DNA of 64,000 bases from Augochlora pura. Taxonomy: Eukaryota > Arthropoda > Insecta > Hymenoptera > Halictidae. A program made the translations under genes and the position numbers. Below, one piece after another: positions 39,028 to 53,000 of this stretch. The stretch is from the NCBI RefSeq assembly GCF_028453695.1, contig NC_135774.1, positions 15,624,001-15,688,000 of the forward strand, read 5' to 3'. A model generated the notes under the pieces. The model had not been told where the DNA came from. It was given only the letters and a program-made list of their open reading frames with translations, and ran no database searches. Position 1 is the first letter of the stretch, and every line of letters begins with the position of its first letter.

Positions 39028-40745
39028 ATGTTTAAAAAAGTAGTTGTGGGTATATCTGGTGGTGTTGATAGCGCTGTAGCAGCATTTATGTTGAAAAATA
39101 AAGGTAATTAAAGAATATTGTAAGTTCTTATATCATACATTGATTTATAACACTTTGAAAATATTAATCATAGAATTCTCTAAGGATTCAATGTTACTGG
39201 AGCATTTATGAAAAACTGGGATATTGCTGATGAAACAGGAAGATGTACAACAGAAGAAGACTATGAACACGCAAAATGGGTGTGTGATAAATTAAAAATA
39301 CCTCTTGTACAAGTAAACTATGTAAAAGAATATTGGAATAATGTCTTCAGGTAACTTTTTTATTGTCAAAGTCTTAATATTTATTCACATCAATTTAGAT
39401 ATTAATATTTTCTTATTAAATAGTTATTTAATAGAACAGTATCAAAATGGTGGTACTCCTAATCCAGATATTTTGTGCAACAAACACATTAAATTCAATA
39501 AATTTTTCCAATTTGCACGTAATGAGCTTGAAGCTGATGCTATTGCAACTGGACATTATGTGAGAACTAGTTTTGGACCTCATCTTGAGCATTTTATACC
39601 AGATATAAGTATATATTTCTTATTTGGATATTTATGTTATTTGAATATAATATAATTTATAGCTTCTTTGATGAACTGCAACATTTAATATCTTTTAGAT
39701 GTTCGGTTACTTAAGGCAGAAGATGAAGGGAAGGATCAAACGTTTTTCCTCAGCCAGATACCTCAGGAATCATTACGATACTGTATGTTCCCACTTGGAA
39801 ATTATTTAAAAAGTAATGTTAAAAAAATTGCCCAAGAGATTGGACTGGAATTAGTTGCTAAGAAGAAAGAAAGCATGGGTATATGCTTTGTGGGAAAACG
39901 AAATTTTCAAGACTTCATATCTGAGGTATATAATGATTTCAGCTATATATTAATATACGTTTCTGTCATACAATGTTGTTAAGGAAATAATAATTTCTAT
40001 GTTTCATTATAGCATTAAAGTAATTCTATATTTATAGTATATACCAGATAAACCTGGAGATTTTATAGATATTGAGACTGGAGAAGTGCTTGGGAAGCAC
40101 ATGGGTTTTCACCATTGGACCGTTGGACAAAGAACAAAAAGTGAAGGTCGTTCAGAGGCAAACTTTGTATATAAAAAGGATGTGGAGACTAATACTATAT
40201 TTGTGGTATGTAAAAGTAATTTAAAATTCTAATGGAAATTAAATAGAATTACGAGTGTTAATTAATGCTCTTTAGGTACAAGGGACAAATCATCCAGCAT
40301 TGTATACAGATCTAATCAGGACTGAAGTTCCTCACTGGATATCCAAAGAACCAGAGGAGCTGAATAGAGACTTCAACATATTAAATTGCGACTTTCGTTT
40401 CCAACACAGGCAATCTGTGATACCCTGTATAGTTCACAAGATGGCAACCAATGAACTAATAATTAAACTTAGTCAGCCTTTGAGAGCAGTTACAGAGGGA
40501 CAGGTATTTTTTATCTCATACGTTAACTTAAAATAAGAAATCCAGATTAAATAATAATTACCATTTTTCGTATGAATATTTCATTATGATTTCAGTTTGC
40601 AACTTTATACAATGGAGACGAGTGTTTAGGCAGTGCCTCAATTAAGTACCCTGGTGCATCATATTACAGTCTTGGCCGAAAAGTGATTGAGGAACATTGG
40701 CAATACTCTAATGAGAAAAAAAAGATTTCACAAGTTGCTGTATAA
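39028..40745 (+). CDS. Trmu: Mitochondrial tRNA-specific 2-thiouridylase 1 (MTU1/TRMU), 399 aa
   Basis: The enzyme activates C2 of the wobble uridine in certain mitochondrial tRNAs with ATP and installs sulfur, supporting accurate mitochondrial translation. Seven exons: 39028-39103, 39185-39350, 39424-39608, 39699-39925, 40038-40205, 40276-40503, 40596-40745; all joins are in frame and the introns are 70-112 bp. Residues 10-15 are the PP-loop SGGVDS. Cys99 in TPNPDILCN and Cys205 in MGICFVGKRNF are the two catalytic cysteines of the MnmA family. DQTFFLSQIP (about 155-164) and HHWTVGQR are further family motifs. The length fits the family. The start is the first ATG, four residues before the conserved beta strand VVVGISGG, so any mitochondrial targeting signal is minimal or lies in an unrecognised upstream exon. 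Confidence 0.95.
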
Positions 40746-40781
40746 TATTGTACAATGAAACATTGTAAAATACAAAGTACT

Positions 40782-40793
40782 AATAAAAATAAA
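40782..40793 (+). terminator. Trmu: Two overlapping-range poly(A) signals of TRMU
   Basis: AATAAA occurs at 40782-40787 and again at 40788-40793, 36 bases after the stop codon. Confidence 0.75.
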
Positions 40794-42500
40794 GTACTGA
40801 TGAAAGTGCAATCTAAATTAATGTTTTACCTTATGTAATCCTCTAAATCATCTTCTAAAGAAAAAAACAGTTGATTGTCAATAACTTGAAATTAGAACTA
40901 TATGAATGTTATTTCTTGCTGTAAAAGATGTAGACGAAACGAGACGTCATCACAGAAGAAAATAAAGCCGTTTCGAAAAATTGGTTTTCGGGAGTACTAA
41001 GAACGCCAAATTGCGTTCATCATGATGACTCCCGAGGATGACCTTTATGGCTGCAACATAATGTACTGGAATTTTCTACCAAATCATGAAGAATGTATTA
41101 ATAGAAAAAAATTACACGATAATAGTAAGTTAATATTCTAAAGTAATAAGAAAACAAATTTCCGAAATTCCACTCGTTCGATTGAGAAATCCGCAAAGCG
41201 AACAATGTTTCGAAAAATCCATAGAAAGGTCTCTTTCCTTAGAGATGAGGGAAGATTGGAGGAGAAATTAAGAAGAGTCCTCTTTATATCGTTGTCATTG
41301 TGTCTCTGTGAACACAGAAAGGAAATCATGTATTAATCATAGAAATTCATGATTACGAAATAACTGGTCAAATAATTGACAGTAATTACTGTAATTACAA
41401 ATGTTGCCAACATTTAAAATTGTTATCAATGGCTTCAAACAGCTGATAGATGAATGAAAGTACACTGAAATTACTAACATTGTAATCGCTTAGAACAGAG
41501 AGTTTGGAATCGGGCCATTCGACGTCCAAGGACAATACGACCTTTTAACCCCTGAATAGCGGACCTTGAGACCACTTCGACCCGGATTTACAAATTAGCA
41601 GGCTATTCGAGTCGTTTATAGGAGGTCTACTAAAAAGATCAACGTCGTTCTCAAAGATTTGGGCTAAAAAAACCTAAAGAAATTAATGCCTACGGACTCG
41701 AACAGCTCTAGCCATGACAATTTCCATGAAAATACAAACCCTCGCGTGTTCGTATTCTTACGATTCCCTTACGAAGACAGCTGGGTCTTGATCGCTGACG
41801 GTGCAACCCCCAAATTATCGGATGCCGGTCGCGAAAAGGGTTGTGTGCCGTGTGCGCCGGCAGGATCGGCGGTTCGCCGTTCGAGGTTCTTACGTTTTGT
41901 AACGGCAATCCGGTGCTGGCGATGAGAAAAGACGTTAATAACGTCGGGGGGTCACGTGTAGAATGTAAAACAGCGCGTCGCGTTATTGAACGATAACTGC
42001 AAGTTATTAGGGTCGATTGACGAGTAACTGGACGTAAGGAGCGCGTAAAATGGCCCTCGCGGTGTGCGTGCACGTACAGAGAGCCTCCGCCTCGATTGTT
42101 GTTACCATCGCCACTGGCGTTGACCGCCGACATACGTTACATATGGAAATTACTCCCCGTACAAATGTCGCTGGGACTAATTTGCCCCGTACGCGCAACG
42201 TTACATTAACATTCGTGTCGTGATCGCCGCCCGTACAATAGCTCCCGAGCTGCCTGTGATCTTCATTTGCGGGCGCAGTGTCACACCATTCAGGAATCGG
42301 TGGTGATCGGCTTGCTGGCAATCCGCGCGGCTGCTCCCCGTCAGTACGATCTTTGGTCCCGGCGAAGGAACCACGGGCGCTCGCGGTTCGGCAATGTAAA
42401 GTCATACCGGTGGTCGCGGGTTTCGATCGTGATATAGGACCTTGTGAACATGAAGTAAGGAGGACCGACTCAGACAGAACCGGACTTGCTTTCAGAAAAG
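40794..42500. other. Intergenic DNA and probable promoter/5' UTR of the M13 peptidase
   Basis: AT-rich DNA gives way to a GC-rich stretch at about 41.7-42.5 kb leading into the peptidase start. Open frames on both strands in the GC-rich part look incidental. No TATA box is seen. Confidence 0.45.
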
Positions 42501-45500
42501 ATGAGGGGCGGAAGCAGCCTGAGCCACTACAACGACGATGAGTTCTTCAGCGGAGGACCCTGTCCGTCTTGTCGCCTGGCCATCAACAAGGAGACCGGAC
42601 GCTTGAAGTCGGTACCGAATCGGATTACCTTATGGCTTAGGACAAGCCGAACCATTCGGTTGCAGAGTAATCACGACAGTACTCTCGTCGGCTTGCGCAG
42701 GTGGTGCATGGGAGGAAACGACACTTGGCGGTTTCGTGTGAAATTGATGCTACTGATACCAGCCGTCCTGCTGCCGATCACCATCATCTTCATCGCCCTA
42801 TCAAGATCCCAGGTGATCGGGAAGACGCCCTCCTATCACCGGACGTACCTGATCCATGCGGCCGGTCGTAGGCCCGACGAGAGGACCGAGGAGACATTCC
42901 CGCGTAAGTCCATCGTCGCCGCTCGTAAAATGAACTTGACTTTAACGACGTCCGGCCTGGTCGCGCTACTCAAGGATCCGCTCGGAGCAAAGTGCGTGCG
43001 CGTGGCCGTGATTTGACCGACGGTTACGCTGGAAGGATCGCGGGAAACCATTAATGCATAATCAAGAAATTAACCACCCGTCGTCGCGTAATCGTTCTGA
43101 ATTCGCGGCACATGCGGTCGCCTCAGATCTAACTGGCACTTGATTCGCACGATCGACGCGTTCGCCAAGGATCATTTTCGAAATGACCCTTCGGCTGTTA
43201 GTACCGCCGTTGATGGAGCTGGTCTTGCTTTTAGAAGGTCTGAAAGCGACACTTGTACTTCGATTTCTTTTGACTCGATGTTACAAGTGCTTTTGGTAGA
43301 TCGTCTGAGACGAAAATATCGAACGGAAGAATTGTTGATCCGAGGATCAAGCTACCACGAAGTTGACAACCCTTTGTGGACTTTCAGGAGTACTAAATTA
43401 TGTATCAGAAAATAATGGAAAGACTAAAGCAATCCTGATGTACCGGTTTCGTCGACGTTCGTCCTCCAAGGGTTGAAAAGCGACTGCAGGTGCCGCTAAT
43501 TAGAGTGACCCATTTTCCGTCCCTTCTAAAAATTTCAACAGTGGATTCGACGATGTTTAACGCAATTTTTATTACAATATGAATGTCCTTAAAACCTTTA
43601 AGATCCCGATAACAGTGAATGAAAAGATCGGAAATGGGTCATGGTGATCCGTCCGCGAGTTGTGTTAACGCGGTCACTATGATAGGGTTATAAATGTCTG
43701 TACGTTCGCTGCACTGCGCAAAGTGTCTCGAAATTGATGGCCCAGCCTCCGGACCAGGCGCTGGTATTTCTGACAGGACTGATACAGTTACAGCTTTGCG
43801 CGGAGCGTACTCCCTGTAACGTTACCATTTCCGGCCATTTAAATTTCAGCGGAATAATCGCATATTTGCATAAAACGGAGATGAGCCGGTGGGAATGGGC
43901 ATTAATCGTTCCGTAATTAGAAATAGTGTTCTTCGCGGGGACGTGGGATCTTCGCGAAGGAACTATTGCTCGAGAGAATTTAGAAAACCTGCTCGATGAA
44001 CGATTGAAGGCGCGTTTAAGTGATTAATAAGCGTGATTTTTGTCGGCAGCGACCAGTCATACCGAAACCGAACGTACCGGGGAGGAAGAGGAAGATGAAG
44101 GAATCCTGATATCTGGGATGAAAACTAGCTACGTGCCGGTGGAAACGGCCATACCGCCGCAGCATTTAAAACGACGCAAGAGAGAACTCGACGGGGTACA
44201 TCATCCACAAGGAAATTGAAAGCGACACCACTTTAGATGCACTCTAGCCATTCGATAACGTCTTCTCTGTCGCGTTCCTTCCGTTCTTCGGTCATCGTCT
44301 CCTTCCTCCAATCCGAAGATGTCTAATCCGATCTGTCTATCAATTTCTCGAGTCCGAGATCGTTAGCTTCCAGCGGCAATTAATTCTCCGAGGAGGTCAC
44401 GATGGTTTTAGAATTGTCAGGCAACCTCCGTCAGAACCCTTTAAAAGAAATTTCCAAGTGTTAGAATCTGTTCCGACTTTTCTAGTTTAATTTTTACTCT
44501 TTCTTATAAGCCACCTGGCGATCTCATTAATTATCTACCGAATCAGAGCAACTTCTTAACGCGTTTTTCATAATGCCAAACGACTACGGCACGGTTCAGA
44601 AGAAAAACGAGAGAGTTCGGGTAACAAGTGCGCAGCAACGTTAATTAGCGTTAATCAACATCAAATTAGTGTTACTGGTGCACTGGTATAAATATCGATC
44701 GTCCCACTGCCAATCCTCTCATTTCGTACAAGGACAATTAAAGTTGGTTCATCTTCTTTCCTCCTACTGGGAGGAGAACAACGTTTCCCAATATAAAACG
44801 ATTTCAGCGACAATCGCCGCGCCCGGCTCTTAATTGTTTCAACGACGTCGTAAGATATATTGAAAATTGTGTGCAGGTGCAGTCGACCGACTACGTCACC
44901 GGGAAGATTGACGAGTTTAACGCCGATGAAAATTCAGAGAATTACCTGGACGATTACTATCCGGAGGTAGACGCCGAGGAGACAAAGGATAACTTGGAGA
45001 TCGAAAGCAACGACTATCGAAAGTTAGTCTAGCCACTTACGTTATGCAAAATTAACATTGGAAACCATTCATCTATTCGATATTCGCGTGATCAAAATTC
45101 AATGTTAACTTCGAGTGTATTGCATTAAAGTCACTGGAAGGTATTTTGTATTCTCAAGGCGGCGGTGTATTTTTCAATCAAAAATCGAATTTGATCAAGC
45201 TTTCAAGGAAAAGTTCATTTACATCTTCCGACTCGTTTCCAGTTACGGGGAGCATTCCTGCGACAACCATAAACACGAGGAGGAGCTGGGCTCGAGATCA
45301 TTCGGTGGGAAGTACAATGACAACGAGGAGCAATCGCAGGACGAGTCCGACGAGGGCGAGCAAGGCGGTAGACGCTCGATCTCGATCGAAGATCCAGACT
45401 CGAGCTTGCCGATCTCGGACGAGCAAACCGACGAGACGGAGCCGAACTTCGACGCGTTCTGGAAGAGCGAAGGGAACGCCTGGGACATCAGGGAGGCTAA

Positions 45501-48500
45501 AGGTACATTTGGCACGCTGTCCATCTAGCCGCCCTGCGTAATTTCTGCTCACACGCTTTTTAAGAAACAGATGTTCGCCGCAGCAAAAATCATGCTCACG
45601 TACATGGACAGAAACGCCGATCCTTGCGAGGATTTCTACCAGTACGCGTGCGGTAATTGGGCCAGGCACAATCCCATACCGAAGGACAAGTCGGCCTACG
45701 ACACCTTCGAGATGATCAGGGAGTCCCTGGACACCGTTCTCAAGGAACTGCTCGAGGAGCCCATATCCCCGGAGCTGGAATCGGACGTCGATGACGCGAC
45801 CGTAAAAGCGAAATACTTGTTCCAGAGCTGCATGAATTACGGTAATTACGGATCTGAATTTTGTTTGCTATATTTTTATTTACAGTAAGAACTAATAGTC
45901 AAATAATCTTATTTAATTAATCTACTTTAAAAATCTAATAATCCAGAAACAAATCAAAACGTAAATGAAAAGGCTGCTTACATTATCTATTACACTTAGA
46001 ACTCCTGCTCTTCTCCTGATAACTTGAATAAGCTGGAAGTGGTGTATGAATATTTTATAGCTCCTTTAATCTTCCTTCTGTTTTAACACGTTTACTGCCA
46101 AGTCCAGTGAAACACTTCTTAATTGTCAGTCATTTAGAACATACGTAATAAAGAAAAGTGGTTAAGGTAGGTATGATAATGAGATTTCGATTGTAAAAGT
46201 TAAAGAATGATTGGGTGTGCTTGGGTGATTAACCTTGAACAAATTGATTGTGGGTTATGGAAACGTTCTAACGCGCGAAATGTGGCTAGAGATCTTGGAG
46301 CAACGCATGGGACGGCCACTTATAGAGCTCCTGGATGAACTCGGTGGTTGGCCGATCCTGAGGCCCAACTGGGACCCAGAGAAGTTTGACTGGCTGCTTC
46401 TGGTTGCTCAGCTGAGGCTCTACAACAACGATATCCTGATCTCAGAATGGGTTGCGCCGGACATTAAGAACAGCGACGAATATATAATACAGGTAACAGA
46501 CTGATTACTATTTCTTGGTTGATGTTTCTAAAGGGGATTTTAACGCAGTTCGATCAGACGTCGCTGGGACTTCCTACAAGGGACTACTTTCTTCAACCGT
46601 CGAACATTATCTATTTGAAGGCCTACAAGAATTATCTGATTAAAATTGCGACACTGCTGGGAGCACCTTTGCAGAATGCCACCATGGATGCCGACGAGTT
46701 GATAGAGTTCGAAACAAGATTGGCCAAGGTACAAATATCTTTGCTAAATTCGGTGAAATAGTTCAGTGTGACAAAACTCACTGAAACGACGAATCTTTGC
46801 AGATCACATCTTCTGCAGACGAAAGGGGTAACGTCTCAGAACTGTATCAGAGAATGAGCATCGGTGAACTGAGAAGCCTTGTCCCTCAAATCAACTGGCA
46901 CCAGTACCTGACCATTGTTTTAGCTAGACCGCTGAACGCTACGGAACCAGTCGTCGTTTACGCGTTGCAATACATTCAGGATTTGGTGAACCTCTTGTCA
47001 AAAACTAGTCCACGGTACTCTAATAAAAAAATAGAGAAGGAAATTAATTTCTGCTCAAACAGTTTCTAATTGTTTTCATTTTATTCGCAGGACCATCGCG
47101 AATTACCTTCTGTGGCGTTTCGTCAGGCATAGGGTGAACAATTTGGATGATCGATTTCAGGAAGCCAAGCAAAAGTTTTATTACATCCTGTTAGGCAGAG
47201 AACAGGCGCCTTCGAGATGGAAAAATTGTGTTGCTCAGGTGAATTCGAACATGGGAATGGCTGTGGGATCGATGTTCGTGAAGAAGTATTTCGATGAGAA
47301 GAGCAAGAATGATGTGGGTGTTCTTCAATGTTCTCTATCATCATTTGTATCAGTAGGATGATCGGAAAATTTTAACAAGAATTTTTAACAGACACTGTCG
47401 ATGATCCGAGAGATCCAAAGAGCCTTCAGAGAGCTGCTGAACCAGACCAGCTGGATCGACGACGAAACGAAGGAGCTGGCGACCGAGAAGGTGATCGCCA
47501 TGCTGCTGCGAATCGGTTACCCTGATTTCATTTTGCAGCCGAAGCTGTTGAACAAGCGTTACAAGGATGTAAGCCTGGACGTTGACTCTGCGAAGATTAG
47601 ATTATCCCGATAAATGGTTGACGGTGCGCAAACATGGCTAATTCTCTGACACTCTAGATCGTTATCCATCCGGACAAGTATTTCGAGAACACCTTGAATA
47701 TTCTGCAACACTTGACCAGGGTGGGACAGGACCGTCTCGGCAGCCCTGTGAACAAAACCCTGTGGAACACCGCGCCGGCCGTCGTGAACGCTTACTATAG
47801 TCGAAGCAAGAATAGGATAAGTCAGTTTGATTTTTCTGTATGGACGAATCGGTGGTCGTCGAACTTTGTCGAACTTTTAAGATCATTAAAGCTTCAAAAT
47901 CCTCTATCATCTCTAGAAAATGTATTAATTATAAAAATATTGTTTAAAAATCATTCAGAACATTATGATGTTTTAGATACACAGTTTGAAGACCACTGGG
48001 ATAAATAAGAATAGAGGAAAAGTGTTGCAAAGCAGAGAGAGGATTGAATTGAAAAGTTCTTACAAAGTTTCCTACGGCATCAGTAAAATGTTCTTTGTAC
48101 ACTGATTTTTGCTACTATATCGTTTCTTTTTAATTTAGTAATTGATTGATTTAAACTATGAAATTGAAAAGTGTGATAACTCAATGAATCATGGCACCAT
48201 TGCAAGGTTAATCGCCTGACGTTAAACTGATAAGCTCTGTTTGCAGGATGATTCATTTTCTAAAGAAAATCGATATTTCACAGTATAAGCATTATAGAAT
48301 TAGAGATGGAAGTTCGCAAGCCTCTTGTACCTTAATAATTGCTAGAACAATCGTATCAGTTTAGAACGACGAGATATCTTTTGTATTCAATCCTCTGTTC
48401 TCGTCTGCAGATTTTCTTTTGTGTTCAAGACTCAACTAATTACTAACTAATTTCTACCCTCAGTGATCCCAGCCGGCATACTACAGCCGCCATTTTATCA

Positions 48501-49402
48501 CAGATACTTCCCACGGAGCCTGAATTTTGGAGGGATCGGTGTGGTGATCGGCCACGAGATCACCCACGGTTTCGATGATAAGGGCCGATTGTTCGATAAG
48601 GACGGCAATCTCCATCGTTGGTGGAAGGACGAGGCTATCTACGGTTTCCACCAGCGAGCCCAGTGTCTTATCGGTAATGGATCGCCTACTTTTTAGCGGG
48701 CCCATATGCAAGTTCGAAAACTCCTTTAATCTTTCAGACCAATATAGCCATTACACCGTCAGCGAAGTTGGGATGCAAATTGATGGAATCAATACGCAAG
48801 GGGAGAATATCGCGGACAACGGTGGCATCAAGCAAGCTTTCCGTGTGAGTTCCCAAGGGTGTCACTCGTTACTATTAATCCGTGTCTACCTGATAGCTTT
48901 TGTTAGTCGATATCTCGAAAATATCTTCATTGATCTATCAGTAGCTAAATGCTGTGCGGCTATGACTTGGTAACTCCGGTTTTCAAAATAATTCTCTTCC
49001 TATAGTAGGATGGCTGTGCCACATTGGGGTTTTTAGTTGAAAGCTTCTCAACATAAATAATAAAAGCTCTTTCACCATGGTTTGGTAACTTTAACGACAA
49101 TCCTTAAAGTAAACTGTTCTTCTCAGGCATATGAAAGATGGCTGGGTCAAAATGGGGGCGCAGACGAAACCCTGCCGGGATTAAACGCAACCGGAAAACA
49201 GTTGTTCTTCTTGAACTTTGCGCAAGTGTGGTGCGGTTCGATGAGACCGAAAGCATCCAGGAATAAACTAAAAACCACTGTGCATTCGCCGGGCAAGTTC
49301 CGTGTGATTGGCACACTGTCGAACTCTGAGGACTTCTCGGAGGTGTTCAGCTGCCCCCTTGGCTCACCGATGAACCCTGTTAACAAATGTTCCGTTTGGT
49401 GA
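42501..49402 (+). CDS. M13 family zinc metallopeptidase, neprilysin-like, 14 exons, 987 aa
   Basis: A type II membrane ectopeptidase that would cleave small extracellular peptides. Exons: 42501-42903, 44050-44195, 44877-45022, 45243-45502, 45584-45841, 46290-46492, 46549-46728, 46803-47014, 47091-47313, 47392-47568, 47658-47820, 48464-48673, 48738-48844, 49127-49402, all in frame. Residues 1-80 are cytoplasmic and 81-101 are transmembrane (KLMLLIPAVLLPITIIFIAL). An acidic Asp/Glu/Ser-rich linker follows to about 318, far longer than in typical neprilysins of about 750 aa. The M13 core has NADPCEDFYQYACGNW (Cys333, Cys341) and NAYY at 780-783 for substrate binding. It also has zinc site HEITH at 821-825, third zinc ligand Glu883 in GENIADNGG, and C-terminal CSVW. 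All catalytic residues are present, so it should be active. Exon 5 uses the acceptor at 45582-45583 rather than 45570, because only that one keeps frame. Confidence 0.93.
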
Positions 49403-49997
49403 CAAGCCGGGAAACTCGTCGATCCAAGATCGACACGAGTCTTCGCTTTACAGAGAGAACTCGAGGGAGATTAGTTTCGCGTTGCCTCTTAGGTCGTGCT
49501 GGTTGATGACGGATGTGGGATGGTGGAAATTAATCCTGCAATAGCACATGAAAAATCATTGATTTTTACCACGATCCTTCACGTTTGTTAAATGCTCAAC
49601 GATTCCTTATAATGTATAGAAAATACCTGAAACACGTTTTCAATATGTTTCTGTCAAACAGCATATACTTTCTGCGATTAATAAGGTACTAATAAACTAA
49701 ATAACAAGTTCATATTTTTGGAAATGCTACCGCAGGGTTAATCTCTATCTTTCTTGTACGTCAGTCGTTCTAAATAATTCTCGCGCTTCGTAAGGGTAGT
49801 AGATTCTTTATAGCAATTGCTTCGCGGCGATCTTCGTCGCGACTGAAATATTTCTTCATTAGAGTGTAACAAGATGGCGGAATCGAAGGGACCACGTAAA
49901 TCCTGGACCGTCATCTAAGGAACGCTACGGTGACCGACTAGGGGAGCTGTAACTAACAAAATACTCAGTGTAGTTTTCTTAACTAAAAACAACTGCA

Positions 49998-50003
49998 AAT
50001 AAA
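49998..50003 (+). terminator. Candidate poly(A) signal of the M13 peptidase
   Basis: AATAAA about 600 bases after the stop; other downstream signals are possible. Confidence 0.35.
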
Positions 50004-53000
50004 GGACGATAGTTCGGCTTGCTGGACCGAGTATCGTGCAAAGAGCAGGTAGATATTAATAACAGCTGCGCTGTTCCGACGAGAAATACAAATTGTAAGA
50101 CACCAAAGACAATAATAATTTCAGACAGTCATAAAAATCTTTACAATCTATTTCCCTGTATATCCACACACTACTACATGTATTGAAATTCTTTTCGTCG
50201 TTTTATAACTTATGTCGTCGCACCTCTTCTACTCTCTTTCTCTCTCTCCCTCTCTCTCGCGGAATCGTATGAGCCTTTTCGCGATCATTCGTCGCATCCA
50301 ACGTACATCATACATACTATGGATCAGAAACGTTCACGTCTGTAAGAATTCTCGTAAAGTAAAAATTCGACAACATTCAGCCTGGCACACCTGTCCTCGC
50401 GGAACTCCACCGACGCACACGCGAAAATCGATCGTCGTTTTATCCATTTCTCTTCTCTTTTTTTGTCCATTCCTCTTTCTCACTTTCTCTCTCTCTCTCT
50501 CTCGTCTTAGTTTCATTCCGTTTTATACAAATTCTGCAGCCTTGCTTACGGTAATAAATAGAACAATTGTTGAACGTCGCGGGTATAGGGCACTCGAATA
50601 AAAAAGATCTCTCGCCGGGATAGAAAATACAAAAAAAGAAATGTGTTTATCGGTCGTAGATGCGATATCGATCGACTATCATCCTCGTCGCCTTGTACTA
50701 TGGTACTCTATAATGACATTAAAATACTTCAGTCGAGGCAGCTTAAAGTGCGCTTCAATCAATAAAACTTTCCTTCGATTCGTATTGACTGGTCGATGTC
50801 TCGATCGGCTAACGAGAGACACACGCCCCCGCAATCGGCTTTTGATACTTCGAATATTCGGGTATCCGTATACCATCCGGTAAAACATCACTTTACTGGC
50901 TTTGCTTGGAAACGACGGACATAATTAGTCTACAGGTATTGGGTCTTCTTGGAGGTGTTCTATGAATCAAGAGTAAAATGATATTTGAGTTTGAATAAAT
51001 GAACACATACTTCAAATAGTTATTCCAACAAATTATTATTTATTATTTGAATCATCTTATTTATTTGGTGGTTTTAAGTTAAACCCATTATCTAGTTTTA
51101 ATATTAATAATTGCATTAGCTTTGTGCGTATGAGTATTCAAATAATTAATATCATGTTAAAATAATAATGAAATAAAATTCCAAAGGAGAATTAAAAGAG
51201 AAGGACGCAACTCTTGATAAGTAGCCTCCAGGTAACCAGGTGACCGGATACCGGAATAAGGTCAAATCGCGCACACTGCCGGGGTAGAAAGTTTCACCAA
51301 ATTGTACAATCTTATCTTTACAATTTATTTACGTATTGCCATTCGTATCGAGTAATTGAGTGTTAACGAGTAGTAAAAATAAAATCGTACGTGTACGGCG
51401 CGTGATCAATTATTTAGTATAAAGCAGATTGAACCGTGGATTCGATCGACGGGAAGAGTTCGTCGATCGTCGAACAAGGATTTCTTTTCGTTTCGTCGTG
51501 TCGATAATATTTAAAAATCGTGCGTTTCAAAAAGTCTTTATACAAAAATCCGTTTTAGATATTACGAGAAAGCTCGATTGGTGTTCATGTTTTCCTGGTT
51601 CATACTACATAATTAATTCTCGTAGCGTGGGCCGACGGTTCGGTTACAAGATTTCGCGGCTGCGAATTGAAAGCACGCTTCACGACATCTTCCGTAAACC
51701 GTCTGTCTCCATTTTTTCTTGTTCGTATCCCCTCTCTTTTTGTTGTTTTTTATTTTTTAATCTTATGCGGATTGCGTATATATAATTATTTATACATAGA
51801 CATTCTCGGAGTGATATTAAATACCACATGAAATTCGATGGCCTTATATCCTATTATGTATAGCCATTACAAATTATACGAGAGTTTAGATTCCTTTACC
51901 TTCTATGACGTTTTATCAAAATTGGCCTATTAAATATATAAATATATGTTTCGCGTGTGCTACTTCCATCCGCCCGATTCCCAAAATCAAGCGGAATCAT
52001 ATATGTATATATATTTATAATATATATATACCTTAGAGCTCCTGTTCAACTCCTATTACCACCGTATTACGTATACGTATTGCGTTTAACAAATATATCT
52101 TCACTTATGCAGAAACTGGTACTCCAAAATGTCCTCTTCATCTGAAAAAGAGAAAACGAACGTCAGTATATATTTTGAGAGTCAAAATAATGGTACCCCT
52201 TAGCCAAGCCAGAAGGACTCTATCTTACTTTAAAACGGAACGACGCAAATCATTCACTTTTACTTTTGATAAACTATATTTTCAATCATTCAAAATGGCA
52301 CTATTTCAAACAATGATGCTACATGTTTTATGGAATAGGGAAAACTGTGTTTGATAAACATTCTATGAAACAATTTGAAAAGGTATAATTCTTAGATCTA
52401 ATGCAGCTTTTAGAACAAGGTACATCTCTGACACGAATGAAAACTATCTCTGTATCCGTATCTCCCTTCGGTATGATCATGTGAATATTTTTCCAGCAAA
52501 ATACAATAGATTCTAGATCCAGTTGCAGAACAAACGTCAGAGTCCCGTGAACGTGAGTTGCGTCGTCTCGCCTCGCTAGGAATGATTCAACGATTATCAT
52601 AACAAGACTGGCCAGGTGAGGGGATCTGCATGTACAGGTACAAAACTACATGTTTGCCTTGTGTATAATTTATGCAAGAGCATTGTACAGGCTATTCTCA
52701 AATACACACGAGTGTTTCTATACTACTCAGATTCCGTGGACGCATTCGCATTTTGTACAGACACGGATGCTCGTATAATGCTGTGTGTGTTCGTTTAAAC
52801 AAGCAATCAGAGGTGCAAGAATGTCGGAAACTGGCATCGATGATGCATTCGCAGTGTGTATGTGTGTGTGTTTGTCGGTCGGCGGTGTGAGAATATAGTG
52901 AACGGTCTCAGCTGAACATAATCTTGTCAAGGGAATGGATATTTCTTACTTGAAATCAAATCCAGAAACAAGAAAATCGACGGTCTTTTAAAAAAAGAAC

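Noticed and set aside
45571..45583. Use of ATG at 45571 and the acceptor at 45570 for exon 5 of the M13 peptidase
   Set aside because: It shifts the frame relative to exon 4. The acceptor at 45582-45583 restores AKIMLTYMD in frame.
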